DNA of 64,000 nucleotides, from assembly GCA_007644065.1 (NCBI GenBank), contig VJWN01000022.1, positions 248,001 to 312,000 of the forward strand, read 5' to 3'. Origin of the DNA: Margaritispora aquatica. Its lineage: Eukaryota > Ascomycota > Leotiomycetes > Helotiales > Discinellaceae. The first letter of the stretch is position 1. Every line of letters begins with the position of its first letter. Shown here one piece after another: positions 1 through 12,000 of this stretch. Made by a program: the position numbers and the translations under genes. Under the pieces are notes generated by a model that was not told the DNA's origin, searched no databases, and saw only the letters and a list, made by a program, of their open reading frames with translations.

Positions 1-820
1 ACTTGATGTACGAGAGAAGATGAAAGGTTCAGTACTCCCATTTGAAATCAGTATTGCGATCTATAACTGACCGTGTTTTTGCAGGACGCATGTTGCCCCC
101 TAGAATACAATACCTCGAGTAGCCACTGGGTTGATTTGCTTCCAGTGAGCGTAACTCCAGAGTCAAGAATGAGATCGAGCGAGTGAAGCTAGGATCAAAC
201 TCAAGTGGAGGATATACGGTGCTGCAATGGGGAATAGTAGCGATGTGGAAGCCTATTTCTCTCCATCCTTGATATCCTGAGTGAGCTTTCGTACTTTAGC
301 AAAATGTATCACAATTTGGCAGAGTGCGAAGCCTCTGCATTGAATTGACTATTTGTTATTATGTATACCAATTTTTGTTAACTCACTGCCAGCGGAGAGG
401 TTTAGCGAGGCTTTTCATCGCCAACCAAGATTTGTCGAAGCACTCAAGATCACAATCGAGTCAATCGTTGTGAACCTCGTGACAGCAATGCACAGCAATA
501 CACAGGAGGGCAAAAGAACGGCGGCATTATTGATATGTGGATTTATAAGATAGTAGGACTGCCGTGGGCTAAGAAAGTGACGTGCTGGTGCTAGGCGGTC
601 TTCCGATGACGCTAATTAGTCGGGTACTTAACCTAGGACAAACCCTCTTCTCTTCTCCTCGACGTAAATCTCCTCAACTCTCCTCACCTTTCTTCAACGC
701 TCCTCACCTCTCTCCACCTCTCTTCACCTCTCCTCGCCTTACTTCATATCAAGCCACCTCTCCTTAGCACCGCAAGAGTGAAAGACTTACCCACGCTGCA
801 AACATCCACAAACTAAAAGA
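1..820. other. Intergenic, no gene recognised
   Basis: Only short open frames occur here and none resembles a known protein. The last 180 nt hold a pyrimidine-rich tract that probably belongs to the promoter of the following 2EXR gene. Confidence 0.6.
641..767 (+). repeat. Pyrimidine-rich degenerate tandem repeat
   Basis: The plus strand is almost pure C/T with a loosely repeated 9-11 nt unit of the type TCCTCACCTC. CT-rich tracts just upstream of a start codon are common in filamentous fungal promoters and 5' leaders. It lies 50-180 nt upstream of the ATG at 821, so a promoter or leader role is a reasonable inference. Confidence 0.5.
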
Positions 821-1756
821 ATGCCTCCACTGGCGTGTGCAGGGGTCAGGTCCAGTGACGGACTATGCGAGTGTTGGGGAAACGAAGGGGAAGCACAAAT
901 ACAGAAATTTCGCCAACATCACAGAAATTCTAACGTAGAGGTTGAAGCTGCCGCTAATGGCTTTCTGTTCCCACAATTCACCGAGCTATCACAGGAGCTC
1001 CAAGATGCGATATGGAAACAAGCTGTGCAGGGACCACGGTTTATCGAGAAGACTACAGATGAGTCCTGGGAACGCAAGGCACGATTAAGAGTTTGCACTG
1101 AGGTACCTTCTGTGCCAGCAATCTTGCATACAACAAGCCGCTCTCGAAAAATTGCCCTGCAGCATTACTCTCGTCTTCGGTTTCCTTTTTATTTTCAGGG
1201 ATCTATGAAGAAGTCTGAAAGATGACGATTGAAAAATCAGTTTCCGGGTCTCCGTCTATATGTGAACTGCAATAGCGATACTTTCGTCCTCAGAGACGAC
1301 TACTTATTATGTTATGTCTTTTATAGTGCTCGGGTTCGGAACAGGATCCGCCACATTGCTTGTGGGTATCAAAGGGATGGATTCTTCAAATGGAGTATGG
1401 AGAGATACATACCAGCGTTGACTCACCTGGAGACTGTCACTCTTATGTGCGAGCCTACAGAGTGCATAAGTGACGAGCATCTGAGCAACGAATCTGATGG
1501 CATAATAATAGGTTGGCTGCAGCAGAGGCTGAAGGATGGCACGGCGAAACTCAATTCTAACGGCAAATGGATTATGTGTGCAGCACAAAATGGCTCGAAC
1601 TCCGGCAGCGAGAGCGGAGGGACGGGAAAAGAAGTTGTTGTAGTTCCACCAAAGATCTTGTTTATGCAAAAAGGGGATCTCAAATCTGCCACAGAGGCAG
1701 CAAAGGTATGTTCCCGCTGTTTGACAATTATCGAAGACGCTAAAGCTGATCTGTAA
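821..1756 (+). pseudogene. 2EXR-domain protein interrupted by one in-frame TGA
   Basis: The frame from ATG 821 encodes a 2EXR-type core: FPQFTELSQELQDAIW near residue 50, then GPRFIE, then the second-motif region SRSRKIALQHY. A TGA at 1223-1225 ends it after 134 codons. The same frame then stays open to 1756 and carries the expected downstream blocks: the LYVN strand after the second motif, then an LxxLETVTLM block. The two parts are therefore one ancestral frame. I looked for an intron spanning the stop; none with acceptable borders keeps the frame. The TGA could derive from CGA (Arg) by one C-to-T change. The second motif is also degraded (R-S-R instead of E-S-R). Function of the family is unknown. 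Alternatives are readthrough or two separate short products; a decaying copy is most likely. Confidence 0.65.
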
Positions 1757-3346
1757 CTAGATCTGAACACTGCGGCTGAAGGATTGTTGCTAGCAGGGAG
1801 AAGCGTAGGATTGTAGTGATCTTACTCTGCTATTTTCGCGTTCTGGAACAATTATGGGTAGCAATATATTTGACGGGAGCAGATATCTGCTACTGGTACG
1901 AGCAAAGATAGAATATGTGCACAGGAGATAGGATGTGAGGAGATATGGACAGCTGTTGCATGCTATCTTCTCTCAGCTAAATGATAAGAAAATCCGGACA
2001 TACCTTTATGTTTGTAATCTCAGCAAAAGTCAGCTCGATTCTAGCAACCAAAGAAAATGGCTTCTAAAACCTCGTAATGTCAAGTGCTAACATGGTTCTT
2101 TGTGCAGTGATCCTCACATCATCATTTTTACTGGTGAAATAGACATTTTCTACCTGACCTCCATGATTTGTTCCAGTCCTGGCAAGAAAAATGGTGCTAG
2201 AAATTAAACGAACTCCAATGCTGACGTAGAATAAGCGATATGAGCGCGACATGGACTTCATCAGGCCCTATAAGCTGAATTCCGACTGCTAGCAGAGGTA
2301 TAGGCTTCATAACATTAGGACAGCGGCTTTGCGCATGGCCATCGAAAGGCAAGGAACAGCCAGAAAAAGGACCGTGCAAATAATCAGTCAATGGTTGCCA
2401 ACATTTGCCTGCTTTACGATTACGCTCTTGAATCTTCCATCAGCTTCGACTGTGTTTGTGGCTACCGTTTGACTTCATGATATGATATGGATAGAGATGC
2501 TGGTGGATACCTAAGCCGAGCACGGTTTGTCTTCCTCAGATCCAAGACATGGTACATTGAGGAAGAAGATCCATCGGAAGAGCCCAAGTTGAAGGCTACG
2601 GTCAGAATTCTAGCAGTTTATACGCGCATTTGCACAGACACTGTGGATTTAGCAGCCTCAGCGATGATTTATGGCTGTGGCATGGCGAGGACACAAATCC
2701 ATCACCTCAATCATCACCGGTGAGCGAGAGGATGTCGATGGTCTCTAGAGCATACAACTATGCCGCCTCTTTACATATAGTTGCTCACAGATGCGAATTA
2801 GAGTAGGTCGCAGAGTGAAGCTGTTAGGAGACACTAACCTGGTCGGGGGAACAACCTGGAAAGGTTGGTGGATGTATGGTCATGTGACTTGAATGGAAGT
2901 CTTGGCACCGCTTAGCGACCGCACTAGTAATTCTCAATCCCACACTTGAATTTTCAATCCTGACCGACCTCGAAATTCCACGACAACCAACAACATCAAC
3001 GACAACCGATTGCCCTGATATCCAACATCAGGTTAGTAGCACTTGATACCTTTCACTGCACTCAGTATGCCGGACCTCGAAGTCAACAACAATCAGAATC
3101 TGCAGGGTGGAAAGAAGAAGGGGGATTTGGTTGGAGTCGCATTTAGCAATTTCGAGCTATGTTGACAATGAAAACGACTTCACTTCTGCCCATCAACTCT
3201 TCTACATCATCTGCAAAGTTTCAAGATCTGCGGATCTGGTTGTCATTGGTTTCGCAGGTTCCGCGCATTTGACGCTTATTTTCCTCCACCCTCATGAACA
3301 TGGCAAACACTAGCTAACTCATTCTCATCAATCAGAATCCGCAATC
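1757..3346. other. Intergenic region and RPS8 5' leader
   Basis: No gene is recognised from 1757 to about 2930. From about 2940 the sequence becomes a C/A-rich leader typical of a highly expressed fungal gene. A GTTAGT donor-like site at about 3032 and an ATCAG acceptor-like site just before the RPS8 ATG suggest a 5' UTR intron of about 300 nt, which would make the short ORFs between them non-coding. Confidence 0.5.
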
Positions 3347-4034
3347 ATGGGTATTTCTCGTGATTCCAGACACAAGCGCTCCGCCACCGGTGCCAAGCGT
3401 GCATATTACCGTGCGTAGTAGAAAGCCCATATGTCTTGATTGACTTATGTTCCAACCTGAATGAAAACTGAGATTTTTAACAGGGAAGAAGCGCGCTTTT
3501 GAAGCCGGCCGACAAGAGTCCAACACCCGTATCGGATCCAAGAGAATCCATCTTGTCCGTACCCGTGGAGGAAACCGCAAGTTCCGTGCCCTTCGTCTCG
3601 AGTCCGGCAACTTCTCCTGGGCTTCTGAGGGTATCGCCCGCAAGGTCCGTGTGATCGTCGTCGCTTTCCATCCTTCCAACAACGAGCTTGTCCGAACCAA
3701 CACCCTCACCCGCTCCGCCGTCGTCCAAATCGATGCCGCTCCTTTCCGACAATGGTACGAGGCACACTACGGACAGAAGTTGGGTCGCAGACGTCAACAG
3801 AAGGCTGGTCAAGATGCTCCAGAGCCAGATGCCAAGAAGAGCAAGGCCGTCGAGAAGAAGCACCACGAGCGCTTCGAGGCCGTAGGAAAGGTTGATGCCG
3901 CTTTGGAGAAGCAGTTCGAGGCTGGTCGTCTTTTCGCCGTTATCTCATCGAGACCTGGACAGAGCGGACGTTGTGATGGATACATCTTGGAGGGTGATGA
4001 GCTTGCTTTCTACCAGAAGCAACTGCGCAAGTAG
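3347..4034 (+). CDS. RPS8: 40S ribosomal protein S8 (eS8)
   Basis: Structural protein of the small cytosolic ribosomal subunit. Exons are 3347-3410 and 3484-4034, 615 nt in all (204 residues). The 73-nt intron (GTGCGT...AACAG) splits the arginine codon of TYR-type residues YYRKKR. The N-terminus MGISRDSRHKRSATGAKR and the downstream stretch GSKRIHLVRTRGGN are near-invariant in eukaryotic eS8. So are LRLESGNFSWASEG, the NNELVRTNTL block and the C-terminal SRPGQSGRCDGYILEG. Length matches the family. The ATG is fixed by the conserved Met-Gly-Ile-Ser start. Codon use is C-ending and biased, as expected for a highly expressed gene and unlike its accessory neighbours. Confidence 0.98.
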
Positions 4035-4447
4035 ACGGTTTTCTACTCTGCTACGGTTTTATGGGAATGTATTCTGGGGGATCACTACGGCTTGGAGTTG
4101 CATTTGCGGATTACTGCTCCATGACCACACAGGTTCTATGAGCAATTCAAGGGAATACAAAAAGCATCTCGTAGCATCCTGTTGAACATCGTGATTTTTT
4201 TGTCGATTCAAAATTGTGCCGTGTTCCCTGCAAATTTCCAGACCCCGCATCACAAGCTCAGCCTCGTCCAATCCCACCTTCAATCACCATTCCATCCCAC
4301 AGCTGATCATTCCTAATAGCTTTTCGAGCGCTTACACCAAACTCAAAATGTGACACATCTTTAAAATGCATATATTCACCATCTAGAGGACTTGCCATAT
4401 TTCATCAATGATCGACGTATCCAAATACGTTTGAACCATAAGCAACA
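4035..4447. other. Intergenic spacer between RPS8 and the GCN5L1-like gene
   Basis: Contains the RPS8 3' UTR and the promoter or leader of the next gene, both on the plus strand. No further gene or repeat is seen. Confidence 0.6.
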
Positions 4448-5730
4448 ATGTCCACTTCAACTCCAACTCCACAGGTCCCGGCACCAACCCTCACAACCAT
4501 GACCACGAACACGCATACAGCAGCTCCATCTCTCTCTCCAACGGCATCCTCGCGGTCGCAGAACTCACCATCAATGCCATCATCATCTTCCTCCCATCCT
4601 CAAGCTGCCCACTCCTTGTCGCCCAGCGAATCCAATGAACGGCAGATTGCAGAGGCGCGTGCCTTTCTGGCAGCGTCGATGAACAATATTGGAAGTAGCT
4701 TGGACAGGACAATGCAAGAGAGAGCGAGGAATTTGCATGATAATAGTAAAGTCTTGGAGAAGCAGCAGAAGGAGGTTGGGAAAGCTACGGAAGGTGTGTT
4801 TCCCCCACATTATGCATGTCTTGCTCCCAAATGATATTCGAAATTGCGACATTGCGACATTTTCCTAATTAGACGACTACGAATTTAAACTAACAACAAG
4901 CAGCATTGAGAAAGGAGAACGAGAAATTAGCTAAGATGGCCAACGAAGGCAGCAAGAAAGTCAAGGAGCTGGGAAATGTGCAAAATTGGGCCGAGATGCT
5001 TGAGAGGGACTTCTTGGTGCTGGGAGAGTGGGTGAGACTTGTCAATGGCGGAAGTGAATCTGGAAGCGGAAGTGAGAGCAGTTGGACTGACAGTGAGGGC
5101 GAGGAAGGCGACTATACACATGGGAAGCAGTCCAACGGCGAAGAGAGTACGCCTGTGGCTCAACATATAGAAGCTCAACTATCGCAGGACGAGCAAGGAC
5201 ATCATGGTAAGGCTGCAGAGCTGCAGCCAAATCCAACTATGACAGATTTTGCTGTGGACTATGATGGTGATGCACAGATGCAGGATACACAGCATGCTGC
5301 AATGCATGTCGAAGAGAGTATGGCTGCAGATGAGCAAAGCGGGCAGAATATGCTTGTGAAGGAAGAGAGCGATCTGATTGAGGTCACCAAAGATGAGGAC
5401 CCGCTACTTCAACCACCTGTGGATATAGGAATTCAAGAGGCACCAATACATGAGAAAAAAGCCGCTGATCTAGATCACTCGATGGCTAATGCTGACCAGT
5501 CCATTGAGGTCACAGTTTCCAATGCTGCTCCTCTCGATGCTCCTACGGAAGATGGCGAAGCCGTTCAATCTCACATCCAACAAGATACCCCAGCGACAGT
5601 ATGCCATAACACGTCAGCTCAGCATATCCATCCTATTGAACCGGAACTTGCACTAAAGACTACTGGTGAAATACCTGCGGAGCTACCATGCGAGAGCTCA
5701 CATCATCTTAACGAGAGTGATGCTACCTGA
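4448..5730 (+). CDS. BLOC-1 subunit 1 / GCN5L1-like protein
   Basis: Exons 4448-4793 and 4904-5730 give 390 residues; the 110-nt intron is phase 1. After a Ser/Thr/Pro-rich N-terminus (about residues 1-60) comes a helical block with EARAFLAASMNNIGSSLDR, then KVLEKQQKEVGKATEALRKE. It ends in GNVQNWAEMLERDFLVLGE (about 145-165). That last motif matches the D-V-x-N-W-A-x-x-I-E-x-D signature of the GCN5L1/BLOC1S1 family, a coiled-coil subunit of the BLOC-1 complex of endosome and lysosome sorting. The C-terminal half (about 170-390) is acidic and low in complexity, rich in Glu, Gln, His and Asp, and has no recognisable domain. This makes the protein much longer than the roughly 125-residue animal homologue. 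Family assignment is fairly safe; function is by homology. Confidence 0.82.
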
Positions 5731-8598
5731 GGATTTGGTGAACATGAATTCGACCGCACTACAAATAAGAGATGGGTTGACCGGTTGAATTCTTCAAGTA
5801 ATAATAATTGCCCAGCCGACGAGTTTCAGCTCAGCGAACAAAGGAACGTAGCCAGTTGCGGTCTAGGAGTTCGAGAATGTCCACAATCTGGAAGGCTTTC
5901 TTCCTCGTTATTCGTATACTCTGCCGCTGTCCGTCTCGCGAATGATCGACTTGGAACATGGTCATCGAACTTTTTGTGCAATAATGCTTCGGATGTGTTA
6001 TACAAACTAGTCATATACTACGGACGAGGTAATGGCAGACGGAAGTCAGTCTCATAGAAGATGAAAGGTTGAGAATGCCGCTGGATGTGGATTTATGAGA
6101 AGTCAAATATGAGACAGCTGCCGAGCAGCACTTGATGCACATGCCATACTCTAGGATCTTGGATCGAAGTTTTTCCAAACTTGCCATCTCACGAACCATT
6201 TAAAATTTTGTCAAGGTTCTCAATCTTAGCAAAATAATATATGTGGAGAAATTTTGATTTCCGAGCAAGGCAATTGATTTTGGATAAAGTGGGCAGCATT
6301 GGAGATAATTGCCGTTGTTAAATGCTCTATTTGAATAGATATATATGACATAAGGTCCTTCTCCTAAAGTGTTAAATGATCGTTCTGTAAGCAAAAGTGG
6401 TCTCGGTTTTTGCATTTGCTGGACGTACCGATGTCTTGGCATCTCTGTAAGGTCAAAGTGGGGTGAAATTTGTGGCTACCAAAGATCCAACTTGAAGACC
6501 TTCGAACATCAATCATCTGAACATCATCTACATGTATTCCTTCCCAATCACCATCCCACTCTGATATCTATGACAAGCTGCCATCAAGCTCTCGCTGCCA
6601 GTAATTTTTTGCTACAAGACGCCTGAAACCACCAGACGAACCGTGAGCTCATCAGCTGCAGTCTATCTCTGGGCCAGTGTCATATCCATCAACCAAAATG
6701 ATACAGCTTCCCTCACCATCTACGCTCACCACAATGCTGGTCCCACTCTTACTCGTTACCGTCTTAAGTGGCTGCTTCTACGTGTTTGCTATTCCGACGC
6801 GGCCTCCCATCGTCGGCGTGCCAGGACTAGAAGATAGGAGGGAGAGTGGACGTCGATGATCATGTTCTCAGTCTCGCAGAGATGATGGCAAAATAATTCT
6901 CACATATCCTTTTCCATGAGATGGGGCGACGCTCATTACTACGGTACTTTCATGAATCAATGCAGCCCAAGAAATTGGAAAGATGTTCCGCTTGCTGGAG
7001 GTTGAGCTCATGCCTGAACCATCCTTACAGACTGTGATCACGACATGACTCGAGATGAGACAGAGGTGGCTTTCCCGCGCGGGTAGACGGGGCGGCAGTT
7101 GACGCAACTTTGCGATGAGCAACAAAGATTTTGTGTTATTTCCTAAAGAAGGGATAAGATCGGACGAATTTCTGGCTTCTTGTCCTAAAGTTCGCAGTCG
7201 TCTATGGTTTGGCGTTTCTTGAGAGCACGAGAAGGTCACTAGGTTCTTATGAGAGGAATAGGACAAATTTTTGGTTTATTATGCATTGCGTCCCCTTGTA
7301 TCGACTTTCGCTTCCTGCTTGTGCGTCTGTCTTGTCATGTACTGTTATGACCATATATTTCCCGCGCTCTCTGTCGTCGCAATGCTTTCTCACTTCCTGT
7401 TTGGGCGAGAGTTCCTCCAGAGTGTTCACATGATTATGGAAAGCAGAAGTCAAGCTTTACATCTGACTTGTACGACCAACCAAATTACCAATGGATGGAA
7501 ACAAGCTTATTCTTAGTCCAGCTCGAGGGGGTGTGACTGACTCGCTAGTGCTTGAGCTTCGCATCCGAGTCGAGGTTTGGAGCCAAGCGTCTCGAGGCAT
7601 GTCGTAGTGGGAACTCTAAATTCGAGGTGCGAAAGTGAAATGCCGTCTCGCCTTTATCTCGAAGATTAGCTTGGTGCTCTTATGATCATGGCATTGGTCG
7701 GAAGAAGAGGCATCATCGTTGGAATGAATGCCTCATGCCCGGCGTTGATGGGATTCTGTATCTGAAATCACGATTTCGCAAAGCCCAAGTTTTTGGATCA
7801 AGCCGAGTAAACGTGGCGGTCATGGAGGGAAAGGGCATCATTGCTGAAGTCCGTGTTATCTGTTACGCTTAACTCCTAACCACCAATTGGAACCACAAAG
7901 ATTCAGAGTTTTGAATTCGACGTCGGCGTTTCTTATACTTTCCCCTCTTCTAACTAAGTTCCAGCTGTAGATCTCCTTAGATCGTATTTTTACCCTTCAG
8001 TTGCCTGTTAGTCATTAGAGTTGAGAGTAGGATTGTATTAGGTCTTGAGCTTTGCCAACAACATAGCTTTGTGGGTTAGTGAAGAGTTGGCACCATATTT
8101 GACCTTCACAGAGAGAAACTGTTGTGACCAAAGTTCGCTCCTAAAGAGTTGAAGACTCACAGCGACAGAGGGAAATGCAGTCCTGCCAGAGGCAATTCCC
8201 TACAAAGCTGAGAAGATTAACTTCAAGAGCTTCTTTCCAGCATCGAATCAGGGGAGGTGCAAGCCGCACAGACTTTGCGATAATTTTACTGGTCAGTCCC
8301 TGCCTTGGCTGTCTGAGGATTTCACCCAAAGTTCGTCCACGAACTCAAAATAGGCGCTTTTTTCAAACTCTTTTGTAGAAGTCAAACACTTCCGTGTTTG
8401 CTTGTACTATTTCTTGCACCGATCCCATCTTGTGGCCTTCATAGCTTCTACTCCATCCAAGTCGCCAACCTCTTACGCTTCTCAAATACGTCAAGTATCT
8501 TATCAGATGACCATCCAAGAATTATTTGATCTTAGCGAATACCCGAGGAAACAAATGGAGGACCATAACATAAACTAATATCTGCTTGTATCAAGAAA
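5731..8598. other. 2.9-kb region without a confident gene
   Basis: Scattered short ORFs occur on both strands, none with a recognisable domain. A 53-codon frame at 6698 is listed separately. No repeat or RNA gene is seen. Confidence 0.5.
6698..6859 (+). CDS. Possible small membrane or secreted peptide (53 aa)
   Basis: Starting at ATG 6698, a 53-codon frame has a Ser/Thr N-terminus, one strongly hydrophobic stretch (MLVPLLLVTVLSGCFYVFA), then a charged tail ending RRESGRR. It could be an uncleaved membrane anchor or the first exon of something longer. Nothing else supports it; it may be chance. Confidence 0.2.
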   Translation: MIQLPSPSTLTTMLVPLLLVTVLSGCFYVFAIPTRPPIVGVPGLEDRRESGRR

Positions 8599-10274
8599 AT
8601 GTCCGATAGCGTTGCATCAAGACCACCTCCTCCAGGCATCACACCGAACTTCAAGCAACCCGAAGATGCATTCCGCACAGCTAGTTTCATTGTCAACATT
8701 CTCTGCGTAGCGATCGTCACACCAATTTTACTTCTCAGGCTCTATACCCGCGCTTTTATCCAGCATGCGATGAACAGAGAAGATTGGACTTGTCTCGTGG
8801 CTTGGCTCATTTTCGTTCCTTATATTGTATCAAATATAATGATGGGATACTTCAATGGCGGCTACCACCAATGGGAGGTGACGGAGCTAGGTTTCCAGCA
8901 ATTTACACATGTAAGTAGCTGTCCTCCTCACAATCAACAGAGTTGCTAACATCTACGAGGCTGAGTATGTTAGCGCGGTAATATATGGACCTTGTGTGCT
9001 CTCTATCAAGATAACTCTCCTTCTCATCTTTACTCGTATCTTTGCTCCATCGCCCAGGACCGTGATTCTCACGTATATCATCATGGCCATAATCACTAGC
9101 TTCTACGTCCCCATGTTCTTCACCAAGATCTTCATGTGCTCTCCCATCGCTGGGTTCTGGAACCGTAATCTGCACCCTAAATGCATCGACATATCGAAGC
9201 TCTTTCTCTCCGATACATTAATGAGCGTTGTGAGCGATACGGCTGTTTTGGCATTGCCGCTGCCGGCGGTCTGGGGCTTGAGACTACCACTCATGGCGCG
9301 CCTCAAGATTCTAGGACTGCTGGGTGCAGGTATTATCGCTACTGCGACAACTGTTATTAGGTTGGTTATTTTGCTGGGAGGAGACGATGAAAGCGATATT
9401 ACCTACACTGTCTTAAGGTTCAGTGTGCTTGGGTATGTTATTCAATCCTCTAGCTTCTCGACCTGTTACACAATTTTTACTTGTGCGAGACAAAAAGCTG
9501 ACGAGAATGGGCACAAGGTCAGCTGAAGCTTCTATCGGTCTTATATGTGCATCTCTCCCTGCACTCAACGCCCTCTTTACCAAGGTCAAGATGGAACGTA
9601 CCCGTGCTTCAGAGCAAAGCCGAGAGACGGATTTGCCGCGAAGTTTGGCAAGAGTAGCAAGCACTAGCTTCGGCTCGTCTGGTAAGTCGAAGAAAGGGGG
9701 GATCTTGAGAGTCGATGAGAGCATCCTGCAATGGACCTATGTTGACATGGAGGACGACCAAGACGGAGCTCATAGCAGAGCCGCGATTGCAGAAATCGAG
9801 ATGGGAGCGGTGACATCTGGAGCAGCTGTTCAGGGGGCTAACTATACAGCCGACGATCACCTAGGAAGGGGGATCAGCATTACGCAAGACACTGCTGCTG
9901 CAGAGATGTGGGGAGATGCCGGACTAGGTCAGGAGATTGGGAGGGAGAAGCCACTGCCGCTCTTGCCGCAGATTGATAGACTGAGTGAATTTACAATTTG
10001 GCAGGAGATTCTGGAGGTTGCGGAGCTTAGAAAGGCTGCTGCTAGTATGCCTGTGGGTGTAATTGAGGAGGAGATTGAGAAAATCGTTGATACGAGGAGT
10101 CCTGAGGTTGAAGATGGAGTTGCGGTGACGGAGGAGGGACATGGAAACCGGGAGGAGCCTAAGGATGACGATGGAGAGGGAGAGAAGGAGGGAGAGTCGC
10201 GGCAACGAATAGAGGTAGAAGACATGAGTGTTACCGAATTGGAAAAGCCTGGTAGGACGTGGGAGGATAGATAG
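8599..10274 (+). CDS. Rhodopsin-domain (SAT4/Pth11-like) integral membrane protein
   Basis: Exons 8599-8910, 8960-9432 and 9518-10274 give 513 residues. Both introns (49 and 85 nt) have textbook branch sites (GCTAAC, GCTGAC). Residues about 25-300 hold seven hydrophobic helices with hallmarks of the fungal rhodopsin-like family. These are NREDWTCLVAW (the R-x-D-D/W motif after helix 1), YVSAVIYGPCVLSIKITLL, CSPIAGFWN (conserved Cys and Trp of the extracellular loop), and CIDISKLFLSDTLMSVVSD with PLPAVWGL. The last membrane block is SAEASIGLICASLPAL. The cytosolic tail of about 190 residues is acidic and unstructured. There is no N-terminal CFEM domain, unlike the related receptor at 53.4 kb. 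Members are proposed receptors or transporters; ligand unknown. Confidence 0.88.
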
Positions 10275-10298
10275 ATTAGTAGACTCTTGTAGTCTAAG

Positions 10299-11096
10299 TT
10301 ATTTTTTGTTTATGAAGGATTTAACGCAGCGGTTTTGATATATACTCCTGTCATTAACCTGCTTCTTTTCTGACGTCGATGCATTACTTCCTGACATCTT
10401 AAATGTTTTGTTGTGGACAACTCTGTTGATCCTGATTTGCAGCTCTCTTACAGTGACTAGATTTCGTGCATACCGAGTTATGGTCATTAAATTGCAAGGC
10501 ATGCATCGCCCGTTGACATGAGAGCACTCCGATTCCGGTACATTATAGCCGGCTCGATTCAAATCTAGATTCACAATCCTCAAGGACTTGAAGTGCGAGT
10601 GGACCATAGGAAACCAAGGTACACAGGAATCGACTGTCAGATTTCGCAGCTACACAACCACATCGACTGAGTTTTCAAAAAGGAACTCCAAAACTCGCTT
10701 TTCGGCATCGGCTCGCATGTCGAACAACATCTCCGAAACTACCAAATCGCGACGAAAAAGAGTGTCCCATTCAAAATTCATGTAGAGCACGGGAAAAGGG
10801 CCCTTGGCAAACCACGCTGGCTGCCAATGTCTAAGACCGACGCGACGGGACTCAGAGTTGACGTGAAGCACTGGCGGGATTCGATTGTCGACTCTGAGCT
10901 TATGTCTGTCTCCTAGAAGCCATCTTGGAAGCAATCGGTTAATGACAAAGGCATGGTTATCTACGACTCGAATTGTCCTTGGCTCCAATGCTGCCTGTTC
11001 CCAGATCTGTAAGCGAAGCTCGAGTGGAAGCTCGTAGAAACTTGGCTTAGGACGTAAGGTGCTCGTTGTTAGCGATAAGAGAGTTATGATTATCAT
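10299..11096 (-). pseudogene. 2EXR-domain protein interrupted by one in-frame TAG
   Basis: From the start at 11096 the frame encodes a clear 2EXR core. It has SFYELPLELRLQIWEQA (first ExR = E-L-R), LEPRTIRV, PPVLHVNSESRRVGLRHW (second ExR = E-S-R), then VLYMNFEWDTLF. A TAG at 10652-10650 stops it after 148 codons. The same frame continues without a stop to 10299 and contains the expected downstream block, including LRNLTVDSC and HFKSLRIVNLDL, so one gene of about 265 codons was broken. TAG can come from CAG (Gln) by C-to-T in a CpA context. A 9-nt GT...AG string covers the stop but is far too short for an intron. The gene sits convergent to the rhodopsin-domain gene only 25 nt away. Confidence 0.7.
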
Positions 11097-12000
11097 GATG
11101 AGATGCGATTGAGTATTCGGAAAATATAAAGGAATATAGAAGTGTCAATTTGCGGCACCCAACCCTAAAATACTTATCTAGCAGATGGTAGCATAACTGG
11201 TAGATGTTTGGAGCCAATAGATCGAGAATGATAGCTAATCGTAGATTGATATGATTCCGAGCCAGGGAAAGCATAGATTAAACTGTTCAACAATTGGAGT
11301 TACTAGCATTTTCATACTTAGTGATCTCAAGCTAGAGAATCTTATCTCCACTTAGCTCTACTTGGGCAGACTAGGACATTATCGGTACGTTAGATGCACA
11401 GGCTACGCGGGATGACGAACGTTTCGGATAATTCAGGGCTAGGCTTGACCTAAACCTGTAGCTTTGGGGCAATGTAGAGAAACTATCGCGATGCAAAACA
11501 AACATGGCAGTATGTTATGATGTTGTAAAACTAAAGGCAAACGGCATGAGTTTGAATGCTTGCCTTGTTTGTTGTCGCTTCATCGCTGAGTGGTTCTCGC
11601 AGTTTTGCGCCTGGACAAAGACAATTCAATTTGAAAGTAATTTTGGGGAATCGGATATGAGAATTTTAAAGTTTCAATTTCTCTTGTGATTTGCTTCTAA
11701 GAGCAGGGAGTGTGGGTTTGCTCTACCCAGCTATATGTGTAGATGTTGCCAAAGCAGCATCTGTGCTCACTCACTATTATGCATGAATAAAGACCCACAT
11801 CACAGCTAACAAGAGGAGACATCGATGGGAAGCACTATCAAAGATCAAGGAGATCTTATCCCCTGCATTCACAAACCATGTCAAACTTGCTCTCTCCGTC
11901 AGCAATATCTCCCTTCTTCCCAAAACAGTTCAGCATAACATCCCACAACCCGCTCCAGAACCCGCAAACAATCTCGAGTAAGTTTATTCAACGAAACTGT
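11097..12000. other. Intergenic, no gene recognised
   Basis: Holds the upstream region of the broken 2EXR gene and the 3' flank of the next one. Short ORFs at 11504-11689 and 11878 onward show no family features. Confidence 0.55.

Noticed and set aside
1180..1240. A possible 61-nt intron (GTTTCC...AATCAG) that would remove the TGA in the first 2EXR gene
   Set aside because: Its length shifts the frame and the next codons reach a stop within eight codons; the donor is also poor.
10642..10652. A GT...AG string covering the TAG in the 11.1 kb 2EXR gene, as a possible intron
   Set aside because: Only 9 nt long, impossible for spliceosomal removal and with no branch site.
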